Shown here: positions 6,506 to 13,835 of the stretch, piece after piece
Layout: each line of letters starts with the position of its first letter
Numbering within the stretch: the first letter of the stretch is position 1
Source: a virus
Virus record (IMG/VR): IMGVR_UViG_3300027759_003301
Coordinates: 1-34,178 of that record
Reading direction: 5' to 3' (one strand)
Length of the DNA: 34,178 bases
Translations under genes and position numbers: made by a program
The notes under the pieces: model-generated
Databases searched by the model: none
Seen by the model: the letters and a program-made list of their open reading frames with translations, nothing else
What the model was told of the DNA's origin: nothing

Positions 6506-8551
6506 ATGTTTGTTAACGATCTGTTTGAAAAGAAAAAGCCCGAGCCAGAGAAGCCACGCAACTTTGTGGCCAAGAATGCCAAGATGGGTGGTGCCGGTGC
6601 GCACAAAGATAAAAAGAAAGCTGACAAGCAAGGCGATGCCAAGCACAAAAAAGATTTGGCCGCTGATCTAGCAGAAGGCAACCGTGGCTACAATCATGGC
6701 TTTGCCAGTCCCACTGCACCTAGCCTCAAAGGTCGTAGAGAGTTTGACGAGCCAGATGCTGTTAACAACATTGAAATTTCAATCAACGGTCGTCCATGGA
6801 AAGTGTTTGCAGGCAAAGGATTAGATTCTAGTCCAGAGTTCTTCAAACAAAAGCAAATGGTTGATGCCATGTGCAAACGCAAGACTGCTGAAACTGGTAA
6901 AAAATGGAGTTGGGGTGTGACAGGTGCACCAGCAACCAACGAAGCCAACTTGGCCACACAAGATAAAGAAAATCGTTTCAAAGCTATCAAACAAAGAGAT
7001 CAACAGCAGGACCGATTGACTCATCAAGCAATGAACAATGTCATTGATGAAGGTGTAGCAGAAGGCTCGTTGAATGAATTTGCAACAAATGATGACGATG
7101 ATGACGACTATGATGACGAGGAGGATGACTTCCCGGAGATGTTTGAGGCGCCATTTACTGCTGTTATTAACGGTAAAAAACAAACTGGCACTGTGATAAT
7201 TTATCCTGGAGAAGTTACCTCGGCAGAATGGCATCTCAAGGACACAATCTATATCAAAACTGGTATGGATAATGTATACAATACTAGTGACTTTATTACA
7301 CATGCGGCGGAATACATTCAAGAAATCATTAAATTGGATGGCCGAGGTCATAATTATGTAAAGCATCTAAAGCGTCGAGGTCGAGGTGTGGCGGAAGGTG
7401 CTGATAGCGAAGAACTTGCTGATGAAGTATATGCAGAGTTTGAAAGAATATATCCCAATCTGGCACGCCGGGCAGACGAACGCACAGTTCACGCCGCTAT
7501 CATTGATGTATTGAACTACGGTGGAGACAGTAACCCAAGTGCCCTGGCACAGGATGTTGCTCGTGCAGTCAAGCGTGATATGCAACAAGGCGTGGCAGAA
7601 GGCATGAAAGCCGATGAGCTTTCACGCTACTGTGAAAAACTTGTGGCTGAAAAAGGCTGGGACGCTGCATACAAACATGCCCGGTTCATGGCTGCAGGCG
7701 CTACTGATCCTGCATGGGGCAGTGTGTTGAAATATCTTCATGCCATGAAAGACGGCATTAATGAAGCACATGATACCGCAGCCAAAGAAATATTTGGTAA
7801 CCTATTTCACAATTCCATTCCACCGGGTGCAGAAAAGCATCATGTCAGTGCTGTGTTAAAGGCACATGGATTAAAAGACACTGATGCCAAACATGTGCTT
7901 GACCGGGTGCGTAAAATGGGATACACTGGTTCTCGTTTGGACAAGTCAGAGACGGACGAAGGTCGTATGGTCAAAGGTCCAGGTGGTGTGCCACTGGATC
8001 GTCAAGGTCGTCCTATTGTCGCTAAAGCAAAACCATTAAGCATGCGTAAGTGGCTTGTGGTCCATGATGGCTCGCATGGCGAAGGTGGCAAAGACATTAT
8101 CGAAGCACCCAACGCTGAAACTGCCTGGGAAACAGCCAATGAGTATGATCTAAATATTATCAGTATCACTCCTTACCGAGGACCAGCCGGACCCACGCTG
8201 GTGGATGAAGGTGTGGCGGAAGGCTCGGAACTAAAGCAAGCCAAACGCAAGTACAACCAGGCCGCTAAAGATGCCAACTTGGACCAAGTGGGTGCAGGTA
8301 AAAAGATTGATACTATGAAGAAAAGTCTGCGTCAGAAAGACCTAGGTAAAGAGCAAGGCATGGCGGAAGGCGAGACTGATTATCAAAAGCGCCGTCAACG
8401 TGAACGTGATGTGGATGCAGGCAAGCCTGTTAAACCGCCGCCAAAGAATCCACAGAATGATTACTTTGCTCGTCGCAAAAAAGAACGAGATCTCAATGAA
8501 GAAATTGAAATTAGATTAATTGAATTACGCATGAACGGATATGAGCTCTAA
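6506..8551 (+). CDS. 681-residue modular protein with repeated (V/L/M)AEG motifs, putative internal or scaffold polyprotein
   Basis: No single family is recognised. The protein is a string of short modules separated by hydrophobic-Ala-Glu-Gly motifs: LAEG 55-58, VAEG 184-187, 295-298, 363-366 and 570-573, and MAEG 620-623. T4 gp21 prohead protease cuts after (L/I)-x-E, often before G or A, so each motif could be a cleavage site giving seven fragments. The first module is Lys-rich. 195-212 is a run of Asp/Glu. About 212-285 is a beta-rich domain, 366-420 a helical domain, 421-490 another helical domain, and 515-565 a small alpha/beta unit (MRKWLVVHDGSHGEGG). The tail is basic then acidic. AAGGA just before 6506 supports the start. 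It could be core/scaffold protein, injected effector carrier, or both. Confidence 0.75.
   Translation: MFVNDLFEKKKPEPEKPRNFVAKNAKMGGAGAHKDKKKADKQGDAKHKKDLAADLAEGNRGYNHGFASPTAPSLKGRREFDEPDAVNNIEISINGRPWKVFAGKGLDSSPEFFKQKQMVDAMCKRKTAETGKKWSWGVTGAPATNEANLATQDKENRFKAIKQRDQQQDRLTHQAMNNVIDEGVAEGSLNEFATNDDDDDDYDDEEDDFPEMFEAPFTAVINGKKQTGTVIIYPGEVTSAEWHLKDTIYIKTGMDNVYNTSDFITHAAEYIQEIIKLDGRGHNYVKHLKRRGRGVAEGADSEELADEVYAEFERIYPNLARRADERTVHAAIIDVLNYGGDSNPSALAQDVARAVKRDMQQGVAEGMKADELSRYCEKLVAEKGWDAAYKHARFMAAGATDPAWGSVLKYLHAMKDGINEAHDTAAKEIFGNLFHNSIPPGAEKHHVSAVLKAHGLKDTDAKHVLDRVRKMGYTGSRLDKSETDEGRMVKGPGGVPLDRQGRPIVAKAKPLSMRKWLVVHDGSHGEGGKDIIEAPNAETAWETANEYDLNIISITPYRGPAGPTLVDEGVAEGSELKQAKRKYNQAAKDANLDQVGAGKKIDTMKKSLRQKDLGKEQGMAEGETDYQKRRQRERDVDAGKPVKPPPKNPQNDYFARRKKERDLNEEIEIRLIELRMNGYEL
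7046..8371 (+). repeat. dispersed short repeats coding for (DEG)VAEG
   Basis: Five copies of a 15-base unit (GGTGTGGCGGAAGGC and near variants, including ATG for GTG) lie at about 7052-7066, 7385-7399, 7589-7603, 8210-8224 and 8357-8371. Two copies extend to 24 bases coding DEGVAEGS (7046-7069 and 8204-8227) with only two differences. They are in frame and mark the module boundaries of the 681-residue protein. Confidence 0.75.
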
Positions 8552-8873
8552 ACTATACAAACAGATAGAAACACAATGCACATGGTGGGACATGTACGGA
8601 CGTATCATGCCCACTGCGTCTATCATTCTGATACTAATTTTATATCTAATAAATGGTAGTTTTTATCAAAGCATCTTGTACACTGCAATCACTGCTGTTG
8701 CCATTACCATGACAGTATGGTGGTTCTGGGCCGTGCGTAGCATTGGTTCACTGGCACAAAGCAACTGGTTGCTACATCAACACACAGAAGAAATAGTAAA
8801 CGAGCTGAAACATGCGCGGCAAGACCTTCGAGAAATAAAAAATCAAGTAGTGCCACAACCAAGCGATGCCTAG
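8541..8873 (+). CDS. two-helix membrane protein with C-terminal coiled coil
   Basis: 110 residues. Two hydrophobic helices (about 24-41, IMPTASIILILILYLI region, and 46-66) are followed by a charged amphipathic helix (about 75-102, EEIVNELKHARQDLREIK) likely to be a cytoplasmic coiled coil. The start overlaps the preceding gene by 11 bases. Size and topology would allow a holin or a membrane scaffold, but no endolysin gene is near, so no function is assigned. Confidence 0.75.
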   Translation: MSSKLYKQIETQCTWWDMYGRIMPTASIILILILYLINGSFYQSILYTAITAVAITMTVWWFWAVRSIGSLAQSNWLLHQHTEEIVNELKHARQDLREIKNQVVPQPSDA

Positions 8874-9987
8874 CGTATACTGTACCAGCCCCTGGACCGG
8901 ATTATTCATTCACACTGACGGCAAAGTCAAAAGTTGCTGTGCAGGCACATGGGAATGGGGCGACCTAAACACAACTCCACTGGACCAAATACTCCGAGAT
9001 CCTCGAGTGATTGAAATCCGGCAAGAGATGCTGGCAGGCCAAATACCTGCATACTGCACCTACTGCCGAGACGCAGAAAACACCTCAGGATCAAGTCAAC
9101 GTCAGTACTACGATCAATTCACCTTAGAACAAGACCAGCTGTCAGATCCTACCACGTTTGAATTACAAACAGTGGACATACGTTGGAATACCTTGTGCAA
9201 TCTCAAATGCGTGTACTGTGACGAACGCTGGAGCACAACCTGGCAGCAGGCCAAGAACATTCCTATCAAGCCCATGTACTTTGACTACTACACCACGGTG
9301 TTGAATTACATACAACAAAACACCGCCACAATGAAAAGTGCCATGCTAGCTGGGGGAGAACCGCTGTTGCACAAACAAAACATACGACTGCTAGAAGAAC
9401 TGGATCAGTCGGTCACTGTTGATCTTATCACCAACCTCAGTGTGCCACTGGCTCAGTCTCCTGTGTTTGATGTACTAAAACAACGAACCAATGTGCGCTG
9501 GCATGTGAGCATGGACAATGTAGGCCCGCAATTTGAATATGTACGCAATGGTGCCAACTGGGAGCAAATCAAAGCCAACATAGTTACTTTGCGCCGTATT
9601 CCGGGACACTTGGTAACAATATTTCCTGTGTTCAACATCTACACTGTGACCAACCTAGTGGACTACTATAACTTTGCACGAGCCGCAAGAGTAAACATAC
9701 ACTGGCAAAAACTACAATTTCCTGCACAACTCAATGTCAGCAACTTCAGTGAACCAGTACGTGAACTGGCACGTGAAAAAATACAACAAGTACTAGACAA
9801 TCCTGTAATGGTGGGCTATATACACGGTGATGAGTTCTTGAAGCATCTAGAAAAACAACTGGCCATTGCTCCAGAACGCGAACGTGACTCAGAGTTCCGT
9901 GCATGGACAGCAGAATACGAAACAAAATACTCAACTGGCAAATTTAGAGAACTTTGGTCTGAGTTGGATTCGATTATAAAGACATAA
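8866..9987 (+). CDS. radical SAM protein with SPASM/twitch-like cysteines
   Basis: 373 residues. CNLKCVYC at 111-118 is the CX3CX2C motif binding the SAM-cleaving 4Fe-4S cluster. It is preceded by a cysteine-rich N-terminal region (C6, C24, C25, then CTYC at 64-67) of the kind seen in SPASM/twitch auxiliary-cluster domains, here placed before the radical SAM core. LAGGEPLL follows at about 161-168 as the GGE motif that contacts SAM. Family members modify peptides, sugars or cofactors; the substrate is unknown. It overlaps the membrane protein gene by eight bases, so both are probably translated together. Confidence 0.88.
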   Translation: MPSVYCTSPWTGLFIHTDGKVKSCCAGTWEWGDLNTTPLDQILRDPRVIEIRQEMLAGQIPAYCTYCRDAENTSGSSQRQYYDQFTLEQDQLSDPTTFELQTVDIRWNTLCNLKCVYCDERWSTTWQQAKNIPIKPMYFDYYTTVLNYIQQNTATMKSAMLAGGEPLLHKQNIRLLEELDQSVTVDLITNLSVPLAQSPVFDVLKQRTNVRWHVSMDNVGPQFEYVRNGANWEQIKANIVTLRRIPGHLVTIFPVFNIYTVTNLVDYYNFARAARVNIHWQKLQFPAQLNVSNFSEPVRELAREKIQQVLDNPVMVGYIHGDEFLKHLEKQLAIAPERERDSEFRAWTAEYETKYSTGKFRELWSELDSIIKT

Positions 9988-9990
9988 ATA
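9975..9990 (+). promoter_or_regulatory. possible promoter elements TATAAA and ATAAATA before the Dps-like gene
   Basis: TATAAA (9975-9980) and ATAAATA (9984-9990) lie at the end of the radical SAM gene. ATG 9995 begins only five bases after the second box, so a T4-type late start would produce a leaderless mRNA or miss the start codon. No Shine-Dalgarno is evident. Weak support. Confidence 0.25.
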
Positions 9991-9994
9991 CGCT

Positions 9995-10426
9995 ATGGAC
10001 AAGTTACAAAAAGCACTCAAAATAGCATTTGCCAGTGAATTCAGTTTTTATATGAAATCACATAGTTTTCACTGGAATGTCACCGGACCCATGTTTCCAC
10101 AACTGCATGCCCTATTTCAAACCATATACGACGAAGTATATAATTCAATTGATCCATTTGCAGAAAACATTCGTAAGCTAGGTGCTTTTGTGCCAGCCTA
10201 CAGTCGTTATAGCATGCTCACCCAAATTGAAGACGAAACAAGTATTCCTGATGATCGCGGCATGGTTGCTGAACTGTTGCAAGACAGCGACAAGATGGTT
10301 AAAATATTGAAGCTGTGCTTTGATATGGCTACTGCCGCAGGCGAAGATGGACTGGCTAACTTCTTGGCTGAACGCATGGATGCACACCGCAAGCATTCAT
10401 GGCAACTTCGATCGACATTGGCGTAA
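9995..10426 (+). CDS. Dps-like ferritin (DNA protection during starvation family)
   Basis: 143 residues, slightly short for Dps (about 150-170) but covering the four-helix core. SHSFHWNVTGPMFPQLH (22-38) is the Dps signature. The inter-subunit ferroxidase ligands appear as H26 in HWNVTG, H38, D53 and E57 (IDPFAENIRKLG). Dps dodecamers oxidise Fe(II) with peroxide, store iron and can coat DNA. The Lys/Arg-rich N-terminal DNA-binding tail of E. coli Dps is absent. In a phage it could protect DNA from oxidative damage, take iron, or be packaged. Assignment is firm; role in infection is inferred. Confidence 0.88.
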   Translation: MDKLQKALKIAFASEFSFYMKSHSFHWNVTGPMFPQLHALFQTIYDEVYNSIDPFAENIRKLGAFVPAYSRYSMLTQIEDETSIPDDRGMVAELLQDSDKMVKILKLCFDMATAAGEDGLANFLAERMDAHRKHSWQLRSTLA

Positions 10427-10507
10427 AGAACACACCTACCTTAGGACCGTGTGGCCCGGCTGCTGGGCAGGCAAAACGATTCGCTACCGTGATGCTTGAA
10501 GTGAGCA
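10427..10507. other. convergent intergenic segment with a GC-rich hairpin
   Basis: This 81-base gap separates the Dps-like gene from the convergent minus-strand gene. GCCCGG (10454-10459) and CTGGGC (10463-10468) form a compact stem with a 3-base loop and one G-T wobble. No T-run follows, but a bidirectional terminator is plausible at this position. Confidence 0.35.
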
Positions 10508-11146
10508 CTATTCCCATGCTACCATTTTGAAACGTTCTTTGACAATGCCAAAGTATTCGCACTTCCATGCGCTTTGAGCAAAGAAGTCCAGATGGTGCCA
10601 GGCTGATTTACGTGATAGGATTTGTTGAGCTGCCTTATCCCAGTCAATTGCCAATAGTACCGGTTCCACCTGTTGCTTGACGCTCTGTATCTCTGCTAAA
10701 TCAAATCCGTCATATTCCCAATGCAGGACTTCAAACACATTGCCTGCACGGTCCACATAGTCCATAGAGAAGTCTAGTCCCCATTTGGGTCTCAGTGCAA
10801 TCAATTGATTGAACCGTGGTATCTTGTCTGCCCAGTTCTGTAGCTGAACCAGCGCGGCTCCGGTATAACCTTTGCGTTCAAACAACAAACTGTGATTGAG
10901 TACCGCTCCTTCAAGTTTGGGCTGTTGCACAAACCAGGCCTGTTTGATTGCAGTGCGATGACTACGATGGCTGGCAGTGGGTGTCATGTTGGCATTGGCA
11001 TACAAGCGTTCCAACACAGTTAGATCGTAACCGTTTTGATCAAATAGATCCACAGCATCTGCAGAGGGTATGGCAGGATTAAGAATAGCACGGTGCCAGT
11101 GCCCTGACGTATCAAATTGATTTGGTGTAATGGTTAGGTCTTTCAC
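10508..11146 (-). CDS. hypothetical protein on the opposite strand, start uncertain
   Basis: The only credible minus-strand gene in the window. It ends with TAG at 10510-10508 just before the Dps-like gene. The frame stays open to 11194, but only TTG is available there and the first 17 codons read like a hydrophobic non-conserved run. GTG at 11146 gives VKDLTITPNQFDTSGHW and about 212 residues. The protein is mixed alpha/beta, Trp-rich, with VFEVLHWEYDGFDL near the middle and SAWHHLDFFAQSAWKCEYFGI near the end. No family is recognised. A GGTAAATA box on this strand lies immediately upstream of the GTG. Confidence 0.65.
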   Translation of the reverse strand: MKDLTITPNQFDTSGHWHRAILNPAIPSADAVDLFDQNGYDLTVLERLYANANMTPTASHRSHRTAIKQAWFVQQPKLEGAVLNHSLLFERKGYTGAALVQLQNWADKIPRFNQLIALRPKWGLDFSMDYVDRAGNVFEVLHWEYDGFDLAEIQSVKQQVEPVLLAIDWDKAAQQILSRKSAWHHLDFFAQSAWKCEYFGIVKERFKMVAWE

Positions 11147-11151
11147 AAAAA

Positions 11152-11178
11152 TATTTACCAGTATTGCCACGGTAAATA
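11152..11178. promoter_or_regulatory. perfect inverted repeat giving divergent GGTAAATA boxes
   Basis: TATTTACC (11152-11159) and GGTAAATA (11171-11178) are exact inverted copies separated by 11 bases. Each arm reads GGTAAATA toward the gene on its own side: the minus-strand gene (GTG 11146) and the glycosyltransferase at ATG 11195. This suggests a divergent late-type promoter pair or a symmetric binding site. An AGGA at 11185-11188 is the ribosome site for the plus-strand gene. Confidence 0.5.
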
Positions 11179-11194
11179 CTAAACAGGAAAACAA

Positions 11195-11857
11195 ATGAAA
11201 ATTTATATTGGGTACGACAGCAGTGAGTCAATTGCATATGAAGTATGTCGTTACAGCATACTCAAGCATAATTCCACACACGAAATTGTGCCCATTAACC
11301 GCCGAGCACTGAATGGCATTTACAATCGCAGTGACTCTGGTAGTACAGAATTTACCTACACACGATTCCTTGTTCCGTATCTAAACAACTACAAAGGTCA
11401 TGCACTGTTTTGCGACTGTGATTTTTTATGGCTATCTGACCCAGCGGAAATGTTAAAAGAGTTTGACTCACGACTGAATGCTGTGGCCGTGGTCAAGCAT
11501 CCAGAATATCAACCACATGCGCCAATCAAGATGGACGGCAAATTGCAGGTGGCTTATTCAAGAAAGAACTGGAGTAGTCTTGTGTGGTGGAACTGTGCTC
11601 ACCCAAGTCATCGATCCATCACACCGCATGCTGTGAACACAGCCAGCCCAAGTTATCTGCATCAGTTCCAGTGGTTGGTCGATGGCGAAATAGCCGGACT
11701 GTCACGAGAGTACAATTGGTTGGCTGGTTATTACACTGGAGGTTCTCCCAAAGCCATACATTACACCGACGGCGGACCTTGGTTTGAAGAATACAAAAAC
11801 TGCGAATACTCTGATGTTTGGAGACAATACCATGAGGAATATCAAAATACAAAATGA
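11195..11857 (+). CDS. glycosyltransferase-like protein (GT8-type, DxD)
   Basis: 220 residues. It opens MKIYIGYDSSESIAYEVCRYSI, typical of GT8-like enzymes that begin with a nucleotide-binding strand. FCDCDFLW carries the DxD metal motif (DCD at 74-76). The later IHYTDGGPWFEEY block (about 187-199) contains the His and Gly-Gly-Pro residues often found at the end of GT8 catalytic domains. It would transfer a hexose from a nucleotide sugar. Acceptor unknown; the neighbouring gene is a lipid desaturase and overlaps it by ATGA. Confidence 0.82.
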   Translation: MKIYIGYDSSESIAYEVCRYSILKHNSTHEIVPINRRALNGIYNRSDSGSTEFTYTRFLVPYLNNYKGHALFCDCDFLWLSDPAEMLKEFDSRLNAVAVVKHPEYQPHAPIKMDGKLQVAYSRKNWSSLVWWNCAHPSHRSITPHAVNTASPSYLHQFQWLVDGEIAGLSREYNWLAGYYTGGSPKAIHYTDGGPWFEEYKNCEYSDVWRQYHEEYQNTK

Positions 11858-12567
11858 ACGAAATTATCTACACACTCGTGACCACGCACATTACCATTGT
11901 GTGTGTCACACTATACTTACATCGTAGCCAAGCGCACCGTGGAGTGACATTCCATCCTGTGCTAGCGCACTTCATGCGCTTTTGGCTGTGGCTCACTACA
12001 GGCATGGTCACCAAGCAATGGGTGGCCATACATCGCAAGCACCATCAGTACTCAGACAAAGACGGTGATCCACACTCACCGCATGTGTTTGGTATTGGGA
12101 AAGTATTCACAAGGGGAGCGGTATTATATCATGAAGCATCAAAAGATAAAGCAATGGTTGATTCATACGGTCGTGGTACTCCTGCTGATTGGATGGAGCA
12201 CAACGTATACAGTGCTCACTCCAGACTTGGCATTGGCATTCTCCTTGTGCTCAACACCTTGATATTTGGCTGGTGGGGACCATTGATCTGGGGCATTCAA
12301 ATGATATGGATTCCGTTCTGGGCCGCGGGAGTCATCAACGGAGTTGCACACTGGTGGGGGTATCGAAATGGAGAAACTAGAGATAGAAGTAGAAATTTGG
12401 TTCCTATTGGCATTGTCATTGGCGGTGAAGAGCTTCACAATAATCATCATCTGGACCCTGCTAATGCAAGGCTAAGCAGGCGCTGGTTTGAATTTGACAT
12501 AGGCTGGATGTATATCAAATTATTTGAAATGGTAAGATTAGCAAAGTTACGTGTTGCTAATTCCTAA
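11854..12567 (+). CDS. membrane fatty acid desaturase (acyl-CoA delta-9 type)
   Basis: 237 residues with the three histidine boxes of membrane di-iron desaturases: HRSQAH 23-28, HRKHH 60-64 and HNNHH 195-199, plus the extra H166 in NGVAHWWGY seen in stearoyl-CoA type enzymes. Hydrophobic helices lie at about 5-22, 38-52, 125-145 and 148-165. The enzyme inserts a cis double bond into saturated acyl chains using O2 and an electron donor. It is shorter than most bacterial members (about 280-300), mainly by trimmed termini. In a phage it is an auxiliary metabolic gene that could alter host membrane fluidity. ATGA overlap with the glycosyltransferase. Confidence 0.92.
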   Translation: MNEIIYTLVTTHITIVCVTLYLHRSQAHRGVTFHPVLAHFMRFWLWLTTGMVTKQWVAIHRKHHQYSDKDGDPHSPHVFGIGKVFTRGAVLYHEASKDKAMVDSYGRGTPADWMEHNVYSAHSRLGIGILLVLNTLIFGWWGPLIWGIQMIWIPFWAAGVINGVAHWWGYRNGETRDRSRNLVPIGIVIGGEELHNNHHLDPANARLSRRWFEFDIGWMYIKLFEMVRLAKLRVANS

Positions 12568-12596
12568 AACAAACTGTATAATCAATCAACTGGAGG
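12554..12596 (+). promoter_or_regulatory. sigma70-type promoter and strong Shine-Dalgarno for dsbA
   Basis: TTGCTA (12554-12559), a 17-base spacer and a perfect TATAAT (12577-12582) match the host housekeeping promoter. GGAGG at 12592-12596 precedes ATG 12604. Transcription would start near 12589, leaving a short leader. Confidence 0.6.
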
Positions 12597-12603
12597 AATT
12601 TAT

Positions 12604-12867
12604 ATGTCATCACCACGTATGTTCAGCGGCGACCAAAAGCTGAAACTAACACAACTGATCAACGAAGGCATGCAGGTCATGCAAGAAGTTGAAACACTCA
12701 ATGAAGGTCTTAACGACACTATCAAGGCCATTGCTGAAGAACTAGAAATCAAACCTGCTATACTTAAGAAGGCTGTGCGTATTGCACACAAAGCTGAACT
12801 AGGCAAGGCCAATGCAGACCACGACGAGCTTAACACGATTCTTGAAACAGTAGGTAAAACTCTTTAA
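12604..12867 (+). CDS. dsbA: DsbA-like double-stranded DNA-binding protein
   Basis: 87 residues, essentially the length of T4 DsbA (89). The C-terminal part matches the T4 pattern: an IKAIAEELEIKPAILKKAVR helix-turn region, then a Lys-rich HKAELGKANADHDELNTILETV tail, like the KD-x-LGVD-x-K-x-F-NRL-x-x-LYHKDNRDEFEAE pattern of T4. T4 DsbA binds double-stranded DNA and stimulates late transcription. A consensus host promoter drives this gene here, so it could be made before the late phase. Homology was judged by eye but length and pattern agree well. Confidence 0.75.
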   Translation: MSSPRMFSGDQKLKLTQLINEGMQVMQEVETLNEGLNDTIKAIAEELEIKPAILKKAVRIAHKAELGKANADHDELNTILETVGKTL

Positions 12868-13163
12868 TGACAGTGTTCAATGTTGTAAAAGACATCTGGG
12901 CGTGGATCCAGGCAGACTTCCGAGAATGGCCATTTCGCTTTGCTCTTGAAGTCGCTGCCTGGGCTATGAGCATTGGTTGTAGTTTTACCATGATGCTCAC
13001 TGTACCCACTCCACCTTTCTTGATACTGTACCCTTTGTTCATTGCACAATGCGTGATCTTTTGCTGGGCCGCTTGGACCAGAAAGAGTTTTGGCATGATT
13101 GGCAATTACATATTGCTAGTAAGCATTGATAGTGTTGCGTTGATTCGATTAATAATGCAATGA
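12867..13163 (+). CDS. small multi-pass membrane protein
   Basis: 98 residues. A Trp-rich amphipathic start (1-22) is followed by three hydrophobic segments at about 25-47, 49-70 and 76-97. No charged catalytic motif is seen. It starts in a TAATG overlap with dsbA and ends in ATGA overlap with the SGNH-like gene, so the three are probably co-translated. Function unknown. Confidence 0.75.
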   Translation: MTVFNVVKDIWAWIQADFREWPFRFALEVAAWAMSIGCSFTMMLTVPTPPFLILYPLFIAQCVIFCWAAWTRKSFGMIGNYILLVSIDSVALIRLIMQ

Positions 13164-13762
13164 AAATTTTAATCTGCGGAGACAGCTTTGCAGCCGACTG
13201 GAGCATCAAGTATCCAGAACGCAGTGGCTGGTGCAATTGGTTGGCTGCTAATCACTTGGTAACTAACATTGCGCAAGCTGGTGCTGGCGAGTACAAGATA
13301 CTCAAACAAGTGCAGTCAACAGACTTCAATCAATTTGATGCTGTGATTGTATCACATGCCAGTCCAAATCGTTTGTACTGTACAGTTCATCCTGTACATC
13401 ACAAGGATCCACTACATCACAACGCAGATTTGATTTATGCAGATATCAAAGATCATGCGGCAAACAATGCAGATGCAGATGTTGCGGCCAAATTTTACGA
13501 ACGTTACTTTGACTTTGATTATCAAAAGGATATGGCAAACTTGTGTTGCTGGGAAATTTTAAGTATACTAAGTAACTATCCTCACTTGAATCAGTTTCAC
13601 ATTGAGAACTATGCTACCAAGCACAAGTACGATATGTTGCCCGACTCATTTAACATTAACGATTTATTGAAAAAACATTATGGCAACACTTGTCACTTGG
13701 ACGAAACAGGTAACAAAAAACTTCATAATGTCATTACAAAATGGCTTGACGAACTGGAATAA
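13160..13762 (+). CDS. SGNH/GDSL-like hydrolase
   Basis: 200 residues. MKILICGDSFAADW has the block I GDS with the nucleophilic serine at 9. IAQAGAGEYKI (37-47) fits block II with its glycine. VSHASPNRL (64-72) sits where block III (GxND) occurs, with Asn but no classic Gly. HLDETGNKKLHNVI (about 179-192) supplies the D-x-x-H-like block V, although the spacing is unusual. Members are esterases or acyl-hydrolases acting on sugars and lipids. An acyl-ester hydrolase acting on cell-surface glycans is plausible. Activity is less certain because blocks III and V are degenerate. Confidence 0.7.
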   Translation: MKILICGDSFAADWSIKYPERSGWCNWLAANHLVTNIAQAGAGEYKILKQVQSTDFNQFDAVIVSHASPNRLYCTVHPVHHKDPLHHNADLIYADIKDHAANNADADVAAKFYERYFDFDYQKDMANLCCWEILSILSNYPHLNQFHIENYATKHKYDMLPDSFNINDLLKKHYGNTCHLDETGNKKLHNVITKWLDELE

Positions 13763-13776
13763 GTATTTTACGGATC

Positions 13777-13830
13777 GCTCACGTTACGAGCATGTAGAGT
13801 GTGTGTGAGCTCAAAGTCGCACAAAAGGAG
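13777..13830 (+). promoter_or_regulatory. DNA polymerase leader: stem-loop and Shine-Dalgarno
   Basis: GCTCAC (13777-13782) pairs with GTGAGC (13805-13810) around a 22-base loop, and AAGGAG (13825-13830) precedes ATG 13836 by five bases. T4 gp43 represses its own translation by binding a hairpin next to its ribosome site. This leader could serve the same purpose, but no sequence match to the T4 operator is claimed. No convincing promoter was found in the gap. Confidence 0.35.
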
Positions 13831-13835
13831 AAATT

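Noticed and set aside
10115-10143. TTTCAA-N17-TATAAT inside the Dps-like gene
   Set aside because: Lies within coding sequence with no gene start nearby on that strand; likely chance.
10399-10530. 43-residue plus-strand frame after the Dps-like gene
   Set aside because: No Shine-Dalgarno, overlaps the Dps-like end by 28 bases and the convergent gene by 23; no protein-like pattern beyond a Pro/Gly stretch.
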